From CAVXXD01 sp963765625 (GTDB lineage: Bacteria > Actinomycetota > Geothermincolia > Geothermincolales > Geothermincolaceae): a stretch of DNA of 64,000 nt. Within the stretch, counting starts at the first letter, position 1. Each line of letters starts with the position of its first letter. Shown here piece by piece: positions 54,519-64,000 of this stretch. The DNA is taken from assembly GCA_963765625.1 (NCBI GenBank), contig CAVXXD010000009.1, positions 186,001-250,000 of the forward strand. Direction: 5' to 3'. The position numbers and the translations under genes were made by a program. Below the pieces are notes generated by a model. The model did no database searches. It had not been told where the DNA came from and saw only the letters and a list, made by a program, of their open reading frames with translations.

Positions 54519-56162
54519 TCGGACTTAGGAAACGTGATTTTTTATCAGGCGGATTGAACAGGTGCGGCGGAGCGTCTGAAACACATGGCCACCCGCTTTG
54601 TTTCGATTGACCGCGACACGCCACTGCTGCTGCCGCCCGATCTGCGCGACTGGGTGCCCGCCGATCATCTCGTCCACTTCATCCTCGATGCCGTGGACGC
54701 CCTCGACCTGCGCCAGGTCAAGGTCAACACCCGCGGCACCGGCAGCGAACAATATCCGCCGCACCATGCTGCTGGCGCTGCTGATCTACAGCTACGCCAC
54801 CGGCACCTTCGGCAGCCGCCGCATCGAGCAGAGCACTTACGACAGCGTGCCGGTGCGCCTGCTCACCGCCGACACCCATCCCGACCACGACACGCTCTGC
54901 ACCTTCCGCCGCGAAAACCAGGCGCTGCTCACCGAGAGCTTCGTCAAAGTGCTGCAACTGGCCCAGCAACTCAAAGTGCTCGAAGTTCGGCCAGCTCACC
55001 GTGGCCGCCGACGGCACCAAGGTGCTGGCCAACGCCAGCAAACACAGCGCCGTGAGCTACCAACGGGCCGGGGAAATGATCGCACAACTCGAACTGGAAG
55101 TGAAGCAACTCCTGGCCAAGGCCGAGCAGGCCGACGCCACGCCGCTGCAGGACGGACTGACGATCCCCGAGGAAATCACCCGCCGGCAGGAACGCAAGGC
55201 CGCGCTGGCGCAGGCCCGCGCCGAGATCGAAGCCCGCGCCCACGCCCGCTACGCCGCCCAACTGGCCGAGCACGAAGCGAAGCTGGCCGAACGGGCCGCC
55301 AAACAGGAACGCGGCGAAAAGGTGGGCGGCCAACCGCCGCAGGCCCCCACGCCCACGCCCGAACCCGGCGACCAATACAACTTCACCGATCCGGAGAGCC
55401 GGATCATGAAGGCGGGCAACGGGAATCACTTCGAGCAGAGCTACAACGCGCAGGCGGCGGTGGAAGTGGAGAGCCGTCTGATCGTGGGCGAGCGCGTGAG
55501 CCAGGCGCCCAACGACAAACAGGAACTGGTGCCGACGCTGGCGGCCATCCCCGCCGAGGCGGGCGCCGTCGCGGCGGCGCTGGTGGACAGCGGCTTCTTC
55601 AGCGAAGCGGCGGTGGCCGCAGATCGAGCAAGCCGCGGCCGGCACGCCACCGGCACGATGGTTTATGCGGCGGTGGAGAAAACGGGGCATCATCGGAGCG
55701 TGGCCGATTTGGAAAAGCGGCCCGAACCCGGAGCCGCCCGCGCGCGGACGCGAGCGTGATCGAAGTGATGCGGCACCGGCTGAAGACCACGGCGGGCAAG
55801 ACGCTTTACAAGTTGCGGCAGCAAACGGTGGAGCCGGTGTTCGGGATCATCAAGTCGGTGCTGGGGTTCCGGCAGTTCCGCTTGCGCGGGCGGGCGAAAG
55901 TGGCGTTGGAATGGACGCTGGTCTGCCTGGCCTACAACCTGAAACGGCTGCATCGGCTGGGCGCGGGCCTGAAACTGGCCGGATCGAACTGAAAACGCGG
56001 GGGCGGAGCCGGAACAAAGAGACTTCGCCCAGCGAGACGCGTCGAGGAGCGCCCAGAAAACCGCCGACTGGATCTCGCCGCCGATGGGTCCGGAACGCAT
56101 TCGCCACAGCCGTCCGGGCAGCTACCACCACCGCCTCAGCTCGCGCCTTGAGCTAAGTCCGA
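54519..56162 (+). mobile_element. IS1182-family insertion sequence
   Basis: The outer 10-bp inverted repeats TCGGACTTAG (54519-54528) and CTAAGTCCGA (56153-56162) enclose the transposase gene and leave about 170 bases of non-coding DNA at the right end. No matching target duplication is seen (CCTG against GCAC), so the exact ends are uncertain. Confidence 0.6.
54585..55992 (+). pseudogene. IS1182 family transposase, frameshifted
   Basis: About 465 residues when merged: N-terminal TRFVSIDRDTPLLLPPDLRD and ADHLVHFILDAVDALDLRQV, then LLALLIYSYATGTFGSRRIE, HPDHDTLCTFRRENQALL, VAADGTKVLANASKHSAVSY, YNAQAAVE and a C-terminal DDE-type ending LRQQTVEPVFGIIKSVLGFR. The first acidic residue lies in VAADGTK. 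Breaks near 54,763, 54,986, 55,627 and 55,731 each fit one or two extra bases. The even distribution of small indels again suggests errors in the data. Confidence 0.85.
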
Positions 56163-56729
56163 GCACCGTGACAAAGAAATTTCGATCCATGTTTGGCAGG
56201 GCGCGTCACTCCGTGCGCGCCGCAGATTGGCAATGCCATCCCCCGAACGGCGCGCACGGAGTGACGCGCCCTACCTGCCAACAGCGACTCGGTCCGGAGC
56301 CTCGGAACGCAACGAAACTTCCGTGTCGCCATACCAGTTTCGTTGATTGCTCGTTGCAGACCGCTGCGGGTATGCGCCTCGCTCGCGCCTCGCCAGCCGA
56401 CCTTTTCTGCGAAAACAGCACCCCTCGGAATTTTCAAACAGGCGTTAGTCTCAACTTGAAAGCTCATTAGAATAAGTCCGGCCAGCTTCGCGTCAGGGCT
56501 CCAAACTTTTTGGCGGAGCGAAAACCAACGAGGCAACCAAGGCCTGGCGCGCGCGGCGTGGATTGCGCCACAATGAGTCAGCCCGCTTCCCCGCGCGCGA
56601 AGGATCCCGCCCGCCGGTGGCCGACGACTGTGGCCGGGTGCCGGCCCTGTTCATTCAACTGTTCGAAACGACGAGCCGCTTGCGCTTGTTGGTCGCTGAC
56701 TGTGGCCGTAGTGATGCGCGCTGGCTCCA
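55993..56729. other. 737-bp non-coding stretch (IS right end plus repeats)
   Basis: Holds the tail of the IS element to about 56,162, the large palindrome at 56198-56272, and then 450 bases in which I find no credible gene. Translations on both strands are low-complexity, arginine-rich shadows. Confidence 0.5.
56198..56272. repeat. Large REP-like palindrome
   Basis: A 24-bp arm at 56198-56221, starting AGGGCGCGTCACTCC, is the exact reverse complement of 56249-56272, with a 27-base spacer; TGGCA extends both sides imperfectly. A half copy occurs at 48814-48828. Repeats of the type GGGCGCGTCACTCCGTGCGCGCC are, as I recall, abundant in Pedosphaera-like Verrucomicrobiota genomes. Confidence 0.8.
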
Positions 56730-57068
56730 TCACGATAGGCGGGGAGCACAAAGGCGGGACGGTTTGCCTTGCTGGTTGGAAAGGTTCTTCGTCTGACCAC
56801 TCCGGGCCGGCGGCCTGTCGCCTTGGGCAGTGCGAGGAAGGAGCGGTGGCGGCGGCGCCTCTCCCATGAGCCGCCGGAGGGCTTCCTCCAGGTTGAATTC
56901 GCCCGGGGCTTTGCCCGCTGACGGCGACGGTTCATCACCCCCGGGGGGCGGCCCCGCTGATTTTTCCTGGCGTCGCTTCGACAGCCAATTGACCAGCGCA
57001 CCGACAATGACAATGACCGCGACAATCCACGGGTTGTCGAAAAGTCCGGCGGCGAACAGCGGATTCAT
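56730..57068 (-). CDS. Small membrane-anchored protein downstream of FloA
   Basis: 112 residues; one transmembrane helix (NPWIVAVIVIVGALVNWL) is followed by a basic, proline-rich cytoplasmic tail with GEFNLEEALRRLMGEAP. Its ATG at 57068 overlaps the FloA stop (ATGA), indicating translational coupling, which is why I keep it despite no known family. Possibly a FloA partner or membrane tether. The last 40 residues could be affected by undetected frame errors. Confidence 0.6.
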   Translation of the reverse strand: MNPLFAAGLFDNPWIVAVIVIVGALVNWLSKRRQEKSAGPPPGGDEPSPSAGKAPGEFNLEEALRRLMGEAPPPPLLPRTAQGDRPPARSGQTKNLSNQQGKPSRLCAPRLS

Positions 57069-58178
57069 GGGAAACGGTAGCCGGAGATTATTTCTTCGCG
57101 GTCGTGCGCGCCGGATGACGACGCGTCCGGCCCATCGCTGCCGATGTTTTCGCGCATGGTCGTGTCCGCCTGTACGTTCTTGATGCGGTAATAATCCATG
57201 ATGCCCATGTGGCCCTTGTCGAAGGCGCGGGCGATGGCGATGGGAATCTGCGCTTCGGCCTCGACCACGCGGGCGCGCATCTCGGAGACGCGCGCCACCA
57301 TTTCCTGTTCGGTGGCGACGGCGGCGGCGCGGCGGACTTCGGCCTGCGCCTGGGCGATGAGTTTGTTCGCCTCGGCCTGCTCGGCCTGCAGTTTCGCGCC
57401 GACGTTGCCGCCCACGTCCACGTCGGCGATGTCAATGGACAGGATTTCGAAGGCGGTGTTGCTGTCGAGCGCCTTGCCCAGAACCGTTTTGGAAATGCGG
57501 TCGGGATTCTCCAACACGTCCTTGTAGGTTTCTGACGAGCCGATGGTGGAAACGATGCCCTCGCCCACGCGCGCGATGATGGTTTCCTCCGTCGCGCCGC
57601 CGACGAAACGGTCCAGATTGGTGCGCACGGTCACGCGGGCCTTGGCCTTGATGACGATGCCGTCCTTGGCCACCGCGTCAATGGTGGTCTTGCCCGACGT
57701 CGGCGCGGGACAATCAATGACCTTGGGATTGACGGAAGTTTTCACCGCTTCGAGCACGGTTTTGCCGGTGCCTTTGGTGGCGAGGTCAATGGCGCACGCG
57801 CGGTCAAAGACGAGATTGATGCCGGCCTTTTTGGCGGCGACCAGGGCGAGCACGACCATTTGCACGTTGCCGCCGGCCAGGAAGTGCGTGGAAAGTTCGT
57901 CAATGGAGACCGGCAGCCCGGATTTCACGGCGGTGATGCGGCCGTCCACGATCAGGCCGACCGGCATGCGCCGCAGCCGCAGCGCGATCAATTCGGTGAA
58001 GGTGACTTTCGCGCCGGAGAACAAGGCGCGGATGTAGATCATCCCGAAGTTGAGGACCAGGATGCCCACCACGAGCAGCAACACGCGCGCCAATGGCGTA
58101 AAGCACGAAGTCGAGTCGGAACGGCAGCGAACCGGATTGAGCGAGGATTGGGGTCATTTGAGTTAGCATTGTATTCAT
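57065..58178 (-). CDS. floA: Flotillin-like protein FloA (frameshift near N-terminus)
   Basis: About 370 residues. The ATG at 58178 gives MNTMLTQMTPILAQSG, then after a one-base correction near 58,095 the membrane hairpin RVLLLVVGILVLNFGMIYIRA, and LIALRLRRMPVGLIVDGRI, STHFLAGGNVQMVVLALVAA, FDRACAIDLATKGTG, and the SPFH core (VGEGIVSTIGSSETYKDVLE). The coiled-coil EA-rich tail AEANKLIAQAQAEVRRAAAV is complete. FloA organises membrane microdomains together with NfeD proteins; both a short and a ClpP-type NfeD lie nearby. Confidence 0.9.
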
Positions 58179-58289
58179 GGCTGGATAATGGGCCGTTACC
58201 AGACCTAAACAAGCATATACGCGAACTGACAGGCCACCGCCACCGGTTTCTCCGTTGTGACAGCCGGGCCTCTGGTCGTAAGCTGTGGC

Positions 58290-59734
58290 ATGAATTTCAG
58301 GCACGTTTCCCAGTTTGCTGCTCGGCGGGCTGTTGCTGCCGAGCGCAGCGGGGTTCGCCGGCGCAAACGAATCTGCCCGCCATCCCGTCGAGCGGGACAA
58401 AGGTGTATATCCTGCCCATTCAGGAAGACATCATGCCGCCGCTGGTCTATGTGGTCCGGCGCGGCGTGAAGGAGGCGATGGAGGCAAAGGCCGACGCGCA
58501 TCATCCTCGACATGAACACCGATGGCGGGCGCGTGGATGTGACCGAGGAAATCATCCAGATCATCAGCAAGTTCAAGGGCGTCACCGTCACCTACGTCAA
58601 CGACCGCGCGTTCTCCGCCGGCGCGTTCATCGCGGTGGCCACGCAGAAGATTTACATGGCGCCGCAAAGCGTGATCGGCGCCGCGGCCCCCATCCTGATG
58701 TCGCCCACCGGCAGCGGCGCGGAAAAAATGCCGGACACCGTCGAGGCCAAGATGACTTCCGCGGTGCGCGCGCTGGTGCGCACCCAGGCCGAGAAGAACG
58801 GGCACAACATTGACGTCATCGAAGCGATGATTGACAAGACCAAGGCGCTCGAAGATTGAGCGGCGAGGTCCTGAACAAGGAGGGCAACATTCTCACGCTC
58901 ACCGACCGGCAGGCGGCCAAGGAATATGGCGATCCGCCCAAACCGTCTGCTTTCGTCGGGCACGGTGGAATCCCTGGACGCACTGCTGGCGCACGCTCGG
59001 TTATGCCGGGGCGCAGCGCGTTGAGATCAAGCCGACGGGCACGGAGAAGCTCGGCATCTGGATCAACACCATCGCGCCGCTGCTGCTGATCATCGGCATC
59101 GTCGGGCTTTACATCGAGTTCAAGACGCCGGGATTCGGGTTGCCCGGCATCGTCGGCATCACGGCCTTCGCGATCTATTTCCTGGGCGGTTACGTGGCGG
59201 GCCTTTCCGCCGCCGGCTGGGTGCTGGTGTTCGTCGCTGGGATTGATCCTGGTCGCTGCTGGAGTTGTTCGTCTTCCCCGGGCACGTTCATCGCCGGCGT
59301 CACCGGCGCGGTCTTGATGCTGATCGCGCTGGTCATGGGGATGGTGGACATGTATCCGGGCACGCCCGCCGCTGCCGACCTTGCCGCAATTGCAGCTGCC
59401 GCTGCGCGACCTCAGCGTGGCCGTTGGGGTCTCGTTTGCTGCTCGCGCTGGTCCTGGCCCGGTTTCTTCCGAAGACCCCGCTCTTTCACCAGCTCGTTTC
59501 GCAAACGGCCAGCGGCGTCAGTTCGGTGGCGGCACTGGAGGCGCAACAGGAGGCGCGCATCGGCCAGATCGGCGTCGCCATCTGCCCCGTTGTGTCCCGG
59601 CGGCAAGGCCCGCTTCGAGGACCAGCTCCTCGACGTCATCACGCGCGGCGAGATGGTGGAGAAAGGCCGGCCGGTCAGAATCATCGGTCACAGCGGCCTC
59701 GAACGCGGTGGTGGAGGAAGTCGGCCAGGGCTAA
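58290..59734 (+). pseudogene. ClpP-class serine protease/NfeD long form, many frameshifts
   Basis: Divergent from floA. Reconstructed order: signal peptide (LLLGGLLLPSAAGFA), protease domain (VYILPIQEDIMPPLVYVVRR, DMNTDGGRVDVTEE, NDRAFSAGAFIAVATQKIYM with the nucleophile Ser in FSAGAF, then IDKTKALE), then NfeD membrane part (IAPLLLIIGIVGLYIEFKTP, FAIYFLGGYVAGLSAAGWVL) and a C-terminal OB fold (EDQLLDVITRGEMVEKGRPV). Breaks lie near 58,500, 58,855, 58,950, 59,005, 59,240 and 59,280, mostly one inserted base each. It is homologous to Bacillus YqeZ, partner of FloA. Confidence 0.82.
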
Positions 59735-59754
59735 TTGCAAAGATTAGTGATAGC

Positions 59755-59810
59755 GCCGCGTGAGGGCACGCGGCCTACAGGGCGTTGTCGGGCGCGGGCC
59801 CTCACGCGGC
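59755..59810. repeat. Second REP-like inverted repeat
   Basis: GCCGCGTGAGGGC (59755-59767) and GCCCTCACGCGGC (59798-59810) are exact inverted repeats of 13 bp, each with an internal GCCGCGTG/CACGCGGC-type palindrome. The repeat stands 20 bases after the NfeD gene and may stop transcription. The sequence is unrelated to the palindrome at 56198-56272. Confidence 0.7.
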
Positions 59811-60020
59811 GGCCCTTGAGCGTCAACTGGTCGCAACCGGCCAAGCATAGCAAGGTTTACAAGCGGAAGACAAAATGAGCGGAAGTTGCCTTGCCGGGCG
59901 CGCTCCGGCCGGCAAATCGGGTATCCGCCGACAAATTCAAAGAGGACACCAGGACACTACTTCGTCGTTTTGAGGGTTTGACCTCACGTCGCCGCTGGCC
60001 TACACTCGCCGCTCTGTTTT

Positions 60021-61622
60021 ATGAAAATTCTGGTTTGTGATCCGGTTTCGCCCAAGGGAATCGCTCTGCTCCAACAACGGCCTGAGTTTCAAGGTGGTCG
60101 TGTTGCCCAAGCGGTTGTCCGAGGCGGAACTGTTGCCGGTGGTGGCCGACGCGGTGGCGATGGTCGTGCGTTCCGAGACCAAGGTGACGCGCAAAGTCAT
60201 CGAGGCCGCGCCGAAGCTGCGCGTGGTGGGCCGCGCCGGCGTGGGCGTGGACAACGTGGACGTGGAGGCCGCCACGCAACGCGGCGTCGTGGTCATGAAC
60301 ACGCCCGGCGGCAACACGATTTCCACGGCGGAGTTGTCCTTTGCCATGATTCTCAGTCTGGCGCGCAAAGTGCCGCAGGCGGCCGCCTCGATGGTCGCAG
60401 GCAAATGGGACCGCAAACAATTTCAAGGCGCGGAACTCGCCGGCAAGACGCTCGGCGTGCTGGGCATGGGCCGCATCGGCAGCGAGGTGGCCAAGCGCGC
60501 CCTCGCCTTCGGCATGAGGGTGGTGGGCTACGACCCGTTTCTCACGGAAGCCCGCGCGCAGTCGCTCGGCGTCGAGGTGGCGTCCGACCTGGACAGGCTT
60601 TATCGCGACGCGGATTTCATCACCGTCCACATGCCGGTGACGGAACTGACGCGCGGGATGCTGAACACCGCCGCGTTTTCCAAGATGAAACCCGGCGTGC
60701 GCATCGTGAATTGCGCGCGCGGCGAAATCATCGTCGAGAACGACCTCATCGCCGCGCTGGATTCCGGCAAGGTGGCCGCCGCCGCGCTGGATGTTTTCGC
60801 GACCGAGCCGCTGCCCGGCCGACCATCCGTTCCGCAAGCATCCGGGCATCACGCTCACGCCGCATCTCGGCGCGAGCACGGCGGAGGCGCAGGAAAAGTG
60901 CGGCATCGAAGTGGCTGAGGTGATCACGGCGTATCTGCTCACCGGCGAAGTCCGCAACGCGGTGAATCTCCCGTACCTCGACGCGAAGACCTACGAGCAG
61001 ATCAAGCCCTACCTCACGCTCGGCGAGAAGCTCGGCAAACTGCTGGCGCAACTCGCGCCGCCGCAGGTGGACCGGCTGCACATCACCTACGGCGGCAAGG
61101 CGCAGGAGCTGCCGAACATTGACCCGGTCACGCGCGCCATCGTGCTGGGTTTCCTCTCGCGCGCGGCGGTCAAGGACCTCAACAACATCAACGTCCGCAG
61201 CATCGCCTCGACGCTCGGCCTCACGGTGGAGGAAAAGCGCTCCAACGAGCCGGTCACGTTCAACGAGTGGCTGCACGTGCAGGTGTTCAATGGCACGGAG
61301 AAGGTCATTTCGGCCGGCGGCACCTTTTTCGGCTCGCCGAACAATCCGCGCATCGTGCGGGTGTTCAGCACGCCCGTCGAAATTCCCATCAGCGGCACGG
61401 TGCTGCTGCTGAACAACAAGGACCGGCCCGGCATGGTCGGTTACCTCGGCACCTTGTTGGGCAAGCACAACGTCAACATCGCCAGCATGAGCCTGCAGCC
61501 GCGACGTCGCCGGCGGCGATGCCTTCACGGTGCTCAACCTCGACAGCGAGCCGCCCGCGCCGGTGCTGGACGAACTGCGGCGCGATCCCGACATCAGCAA
61601 CGTCAAAGTCGTCACATTGTAA
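60021..61622 (+). CDS. serA: D-3-phosphoglycerate dehydrogenase SerA (three frameshifts)
   Basis: About 533 residues when merged. N-terminal KILVCDPVSPKGIALLQQ, VVGRAGVGVDNVDVEAAT, NAD motif LGVLGMGRIGSEVAKRALAF, catalytic region NCARGEIIVENDLIAAL and GITLTPHLGASTAEAQEK; then the allosteric-substrate domain (YLDAKTYEQIKPYLTLGEKL) and a C-terminal ACT domain (LLLNNKDRPGMVGYLGTLLG, RDVAGGDAFTVLNLDSE). Frame breaks near 60,088, 60,817 and 61,500 are single added bases. It makes 3-phosphohydroxypyruvate, the first step in serine synthesis; the ACT domain suggests serine feedback. Confidence 0.92.
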
Positions 61623-61645
61623 ACCATCCGACCCCTAAAAAAATC

Positions 61646-62486
61646 ATGACTCATAAAACCGCAAAGATTCCTTCCCTCGCGCTGATCGCCGCGCTGATCG
61701 CCGCGCCCGGCGCCTTCGCCGTCAATTCCGGCACGAACGCCGCCGCCAAGCCCGCCGATAAACTCACGGAGTTGTTCGGCGACCCTGTCATCGCCAAGGG
61801 CAAAGGGGTGGAGGTCAAGCGCAGCCAACTGGACTCGGCGATGAACATTACCAAGGCCGCGGCGGCGGGCCGCGGCCAGATGCCGTCCCCGGAGCAAATG
61901 CAACTGCTGGAACAGCAGGCGTTGCAGGGCCTGATTCATTTTCAGCTTTTGCTCAACCAGGCGACCGCCGCGGACAAGGCCAAGGGCCGGGAGGTTTTCC
62001 AGAAAAACATCGAGAAAATCAAGGCCCGCGGCAAACTTTCCGAGGAGGAATTCAACGAGCGGCTTAACCGCCAGATGAAAATCGAGGGCCAAACGAAAGA
62101 GCAGTGGGAGCAACTGGGAATCGAGCAGGGACCGCCCAGGTCGTCGTCGAACGCGAACTCAAAGTCGCCGTGACCGATGAAGAGGTGAAGAAGTTTTACG
62201 ACGAAAACCCAACGCGTTTTGAAGAGCCGGAAATGGTGCGCGCCAGCCACATTTTGTTGAGCACAATGGATGCGGCCACACGCCAGCCGTTGGCCGACGA
62301 TAAAAAGGCGGTCAAGCGCAAGCAGGCGGAAGACCTGCTCAAGCGCGCCCGTGCGGGCGAGGATTTTGCCAAACTGGCCAAGGAATTTTCCGAGGATCCC
62401 GGCTCCAGGGACAAGGGCGGCGAATACACCTTCCCGCGCGGGCAGATGGTGCCGGAGTTCGAATCGGCGGCGTTTTCGCTGAACAC
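61646..62486 (+). CDS. Parvulin-type peptidyl-prolyl isomerase (SurA/PrsA-like), cut at its end
   Basis: Signal peptide (SLALIAALIAAPGAFA) from the ATG at 61646, a helical chaperone part (QLLEQQALQGLIHFQLLLNQ, EVFQKNIEKIKARGKLSEEE), and a parvulin domain after a frame break near 62,127: MVRASHILLST, DFAKLAKEFSEDPGSRDKGG and FPRGQMVPEFESAAFSL. The family's final strand (FGYHII) is missing: after SLNT the frame runs into unrelated arginine-rich sequence, marking the third junction. A periplasmic folding factor, 24 bases after serA. Confidence 0.85.
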
Positions 62487-62572
62487 CAGACCGACCGAAG
62501 AAGTGATCCGTCGCTCCTCGCGCGAGCGCGGATCGCGCCAACGCGGACAAGGACGCGGTTAGGATCGCGGCC

Positions 62573-64000
62573 ATGGCGCTCTTTCCCAAGTGCGGGTTCC
62601 AGGTCCTCGTGCCGGACGGGCTCGTCGTGCCCGGAACGACCCTCGATGGTGTCCTCAAGCGCCTCGACGCGCCGGAGGCCATTCCCGCGCGCGGAGCACG
62701 TCCAGCTCGACTTCATCAGCAAGGCCTGGGCTGGCTACGGCTCGGGAAAGAGCCGGAGGGTGGTGCGGCACACCATGTTCCACGCGCCGCTCAACATCGA
62801 TCTGAAGGACGGCGCGCTCCCTGCCGGAAAGCATCGCTTCCCGTTCCAGGTCGCGGTGCCCGCGTGGCTTCCTCCCGGCTTCGCAGGCAACGACTGCGCG
62901 ATCGAGCATGTCATCGAGACGCGCCTCGACGTCGACTGGGCGATCGATCCGGTCGCGAAGGTGACGCCGCGCATCGCGCTGCCGCCCCGGGAGGGCATGC
63001 GCGCGAGCCTGACCACGCGCTCTCACCGGCACTTTCACCAGACCATCGTGCTCGAGGTGAACCTGGCGTCCTCGGTCATCGCTCACGACGAGCCGCTGAT
63101 CGGGCAGATCGCGCTTCGAAAGCGGCCACGCCGTTCCGTTCGACGCCGTGAAGCTCACCGTCGCAGGGGCGACGAAGATCGTCATGGGTCGAGGAGACCG
63201 CCGGCGCGGTGGCGGGACGATGATCCGCATCCCTGCGGAGGCGCTCCGCCCGGGCAACGCCGTGCCGTTTCGCTTTCCTCCGAGCGAGCACATCCTGCCG
63301 ACGTTCAAGAGCAACTTCATCGACTACGACGTCGTGCTCGACGTGACCGTCGACATTCCCTGGGCATCGGAACCTTCGTTCGAAGCTCCTCCTCCACGTG
63401 CTGCCCGCAGGCTCAACGCTGGTCGGCGACTCGACCACGAGCATCGTGGGCGGCGAGAGGCTGCGGGCGATCGGCGCGGTGATGGCGCAGAACACTGGTC
63501 TCCGGGAGGGGCGCGCGCCCACGCTCGTACAGGGGGCCATCGGACCCGTCGCCGTGCGTATCGACGATGCACCACGCGAGGCGAGGCTGGGAATCGATGT
63601 GGACTTCACGTTTCCCGACGTCGAGGCTCGGCATCGTGTTCCGACCGCCCGGCGTCCTGGAGGGCTTTCGGGAGTCGCCGCTGCTGCCGAAGAACGGCAG
63701 GCGGTACTTCCTGCGCTGCAAGCCAGGAGAGTCACGGCCGCCGGTCGATGCGACGGCGGTTGTGGCGTTCATGGAGGCGGTCCTCGCGAACCTCGGGGCG
63801 ACCGAGGAGATCCGGTTATCGGATCACTATCTGGGGATCCACGTCTCGATTCCGAATGACGAGCTGCCACGCATGGTGGAGATCGCGCGCTCGGCACACG
63901 CGAAGGCGAAGGCCATCGCTGACGCGATCGCAAGGCTTCCATTCCCGGTGCAGCTCGCGATGGCACGGCCCGCGTGGGAAGCGACGGCCGCCGAGCAGAG
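62573..64000 (+). CDS. Arrestin-like protein (myxobacterial type), partial, frameshifted
   Basis: From the ATG at 62573 the composite reads ALFPKCGFQVLVPDGLVVPG, EHVQLDFISKAWAGYGSGK, HTMFHAPLNIDLKDGALPAG, HRFPFQVAVPAWLPPGFAGN and VIETRLDVDWAIDPVAK, a bacterial arrestin/Spo0M-like N-terminal beta-sandwich, then a second sandwich (VMGRGD, NAVPFRFPPSEHILP, NFIDYDVVLDVTVDIPWASE) and a third region to the window end (VEIARSAHAKAKAIADAI). Breaks near 62,690, 63,117, 63,385 and 63,627 are single extra bases. The function in bacteria is unknown. Style and content fit Myxococcota; the gene runs off the right edge. Confidence 0.65.

Noticed and set aside
56153..56480. Frames containing RARHSVRA-type peptides
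   Set aside because: They are translations of the palindromic REP-like repeat, not genes.
1..64000. tRNA, rRNA or riboswitch genes
   Set aside because: I found no cloverleaf, conserved rRNA block or recognisable riboswitch core by eye; a covariance-model search would be decisive.

Overview
This 64 kb window does not read as one genome. From coding style, gene content, base composition and intron structure I see four pieces joined end to end: (1) about 1-44,700, an actinobacterial (Actinomycetota-like) chromosome segment; (2) about 44,700-47,270, a fragment of a eukaryotic, probably green-algal, nuclear gene with introns; (3) about 47,270-62,490, a Verrucomicrobiota-like segment full of single-base frameshifts; (4) about 62,490-64,000, a myxobacterium-like fragment. 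A mis-joined metagenomic or contaminated scaffold is the simplest explanation, so gene neighbourhoods should not be read across the three junctions.

Segment 1 is high-GC and almost free of frameshifts. The primary sigma factor at 37.5-38.7 kb has the actinobacterial C-terminal signature (LRHPSRSQ..KDYLD). At 0.5-12.8 kb, all on the minus strand, lies a dense redox cluster: three CrtI-like (phytoene-desaturase family) FAD enzymes, three GlcD-like FAD-linked oxidases, a GlcF/HdrD-like iron-sulfur CCG protein split over two overlapping frames, a small hypothetical protein and a multi-pass membrane protein. A CrtI-like plus GlcD-like pair is present twice in tandem. The set looks like an electron-transfer or isoprenoid/lipid-modifying module of unknown substrate. 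Next come large secreted proteins with WYFAEG-type repeats, a delta-60 propeller protein, an Ntn-hydrolase-like protein, a NERD-SF1 helicase, a PAS histidine kinase, an M23 peptidase, an acyl-CoA synthetase, HypB-HypA with a large flavin/Fe-S oxidoreductase, a CrtC/AttH-like protein with a GH29 alpha-L-fucosidase, a DUF4258-DUF2283 pair, rpoD, a Ycf48-like secreted protein, an acyltransferase, and a second WYFAEG protein cut off by the first junction.

Segment 2 holds four exons with consistent phases that encode the HAD phosphatase region of a SOQ1-like chloroplast protein. Its introns contain two G-homopolymers of exactly 24 bases.

Segment 3 carries class II fructose-bisphosphate aldolase, an integrase remnant, a carbon-nitrogen hydrolase, a DUF5703 glycosidase-like protein, a DUF4442 protein, a short NfeD, an IS1182-type element, FloA with a small membrane protein, a ClpP-NfeD protein, SerA and a parvulin PPIase. 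Most of these are broken by 1-bp indels, mainly non-homopolymer insertions, which suggests uncorrected long-read data. REP-like palindromes recur. Segment 4 carries an arrestin-like protein with the same kind of errors.
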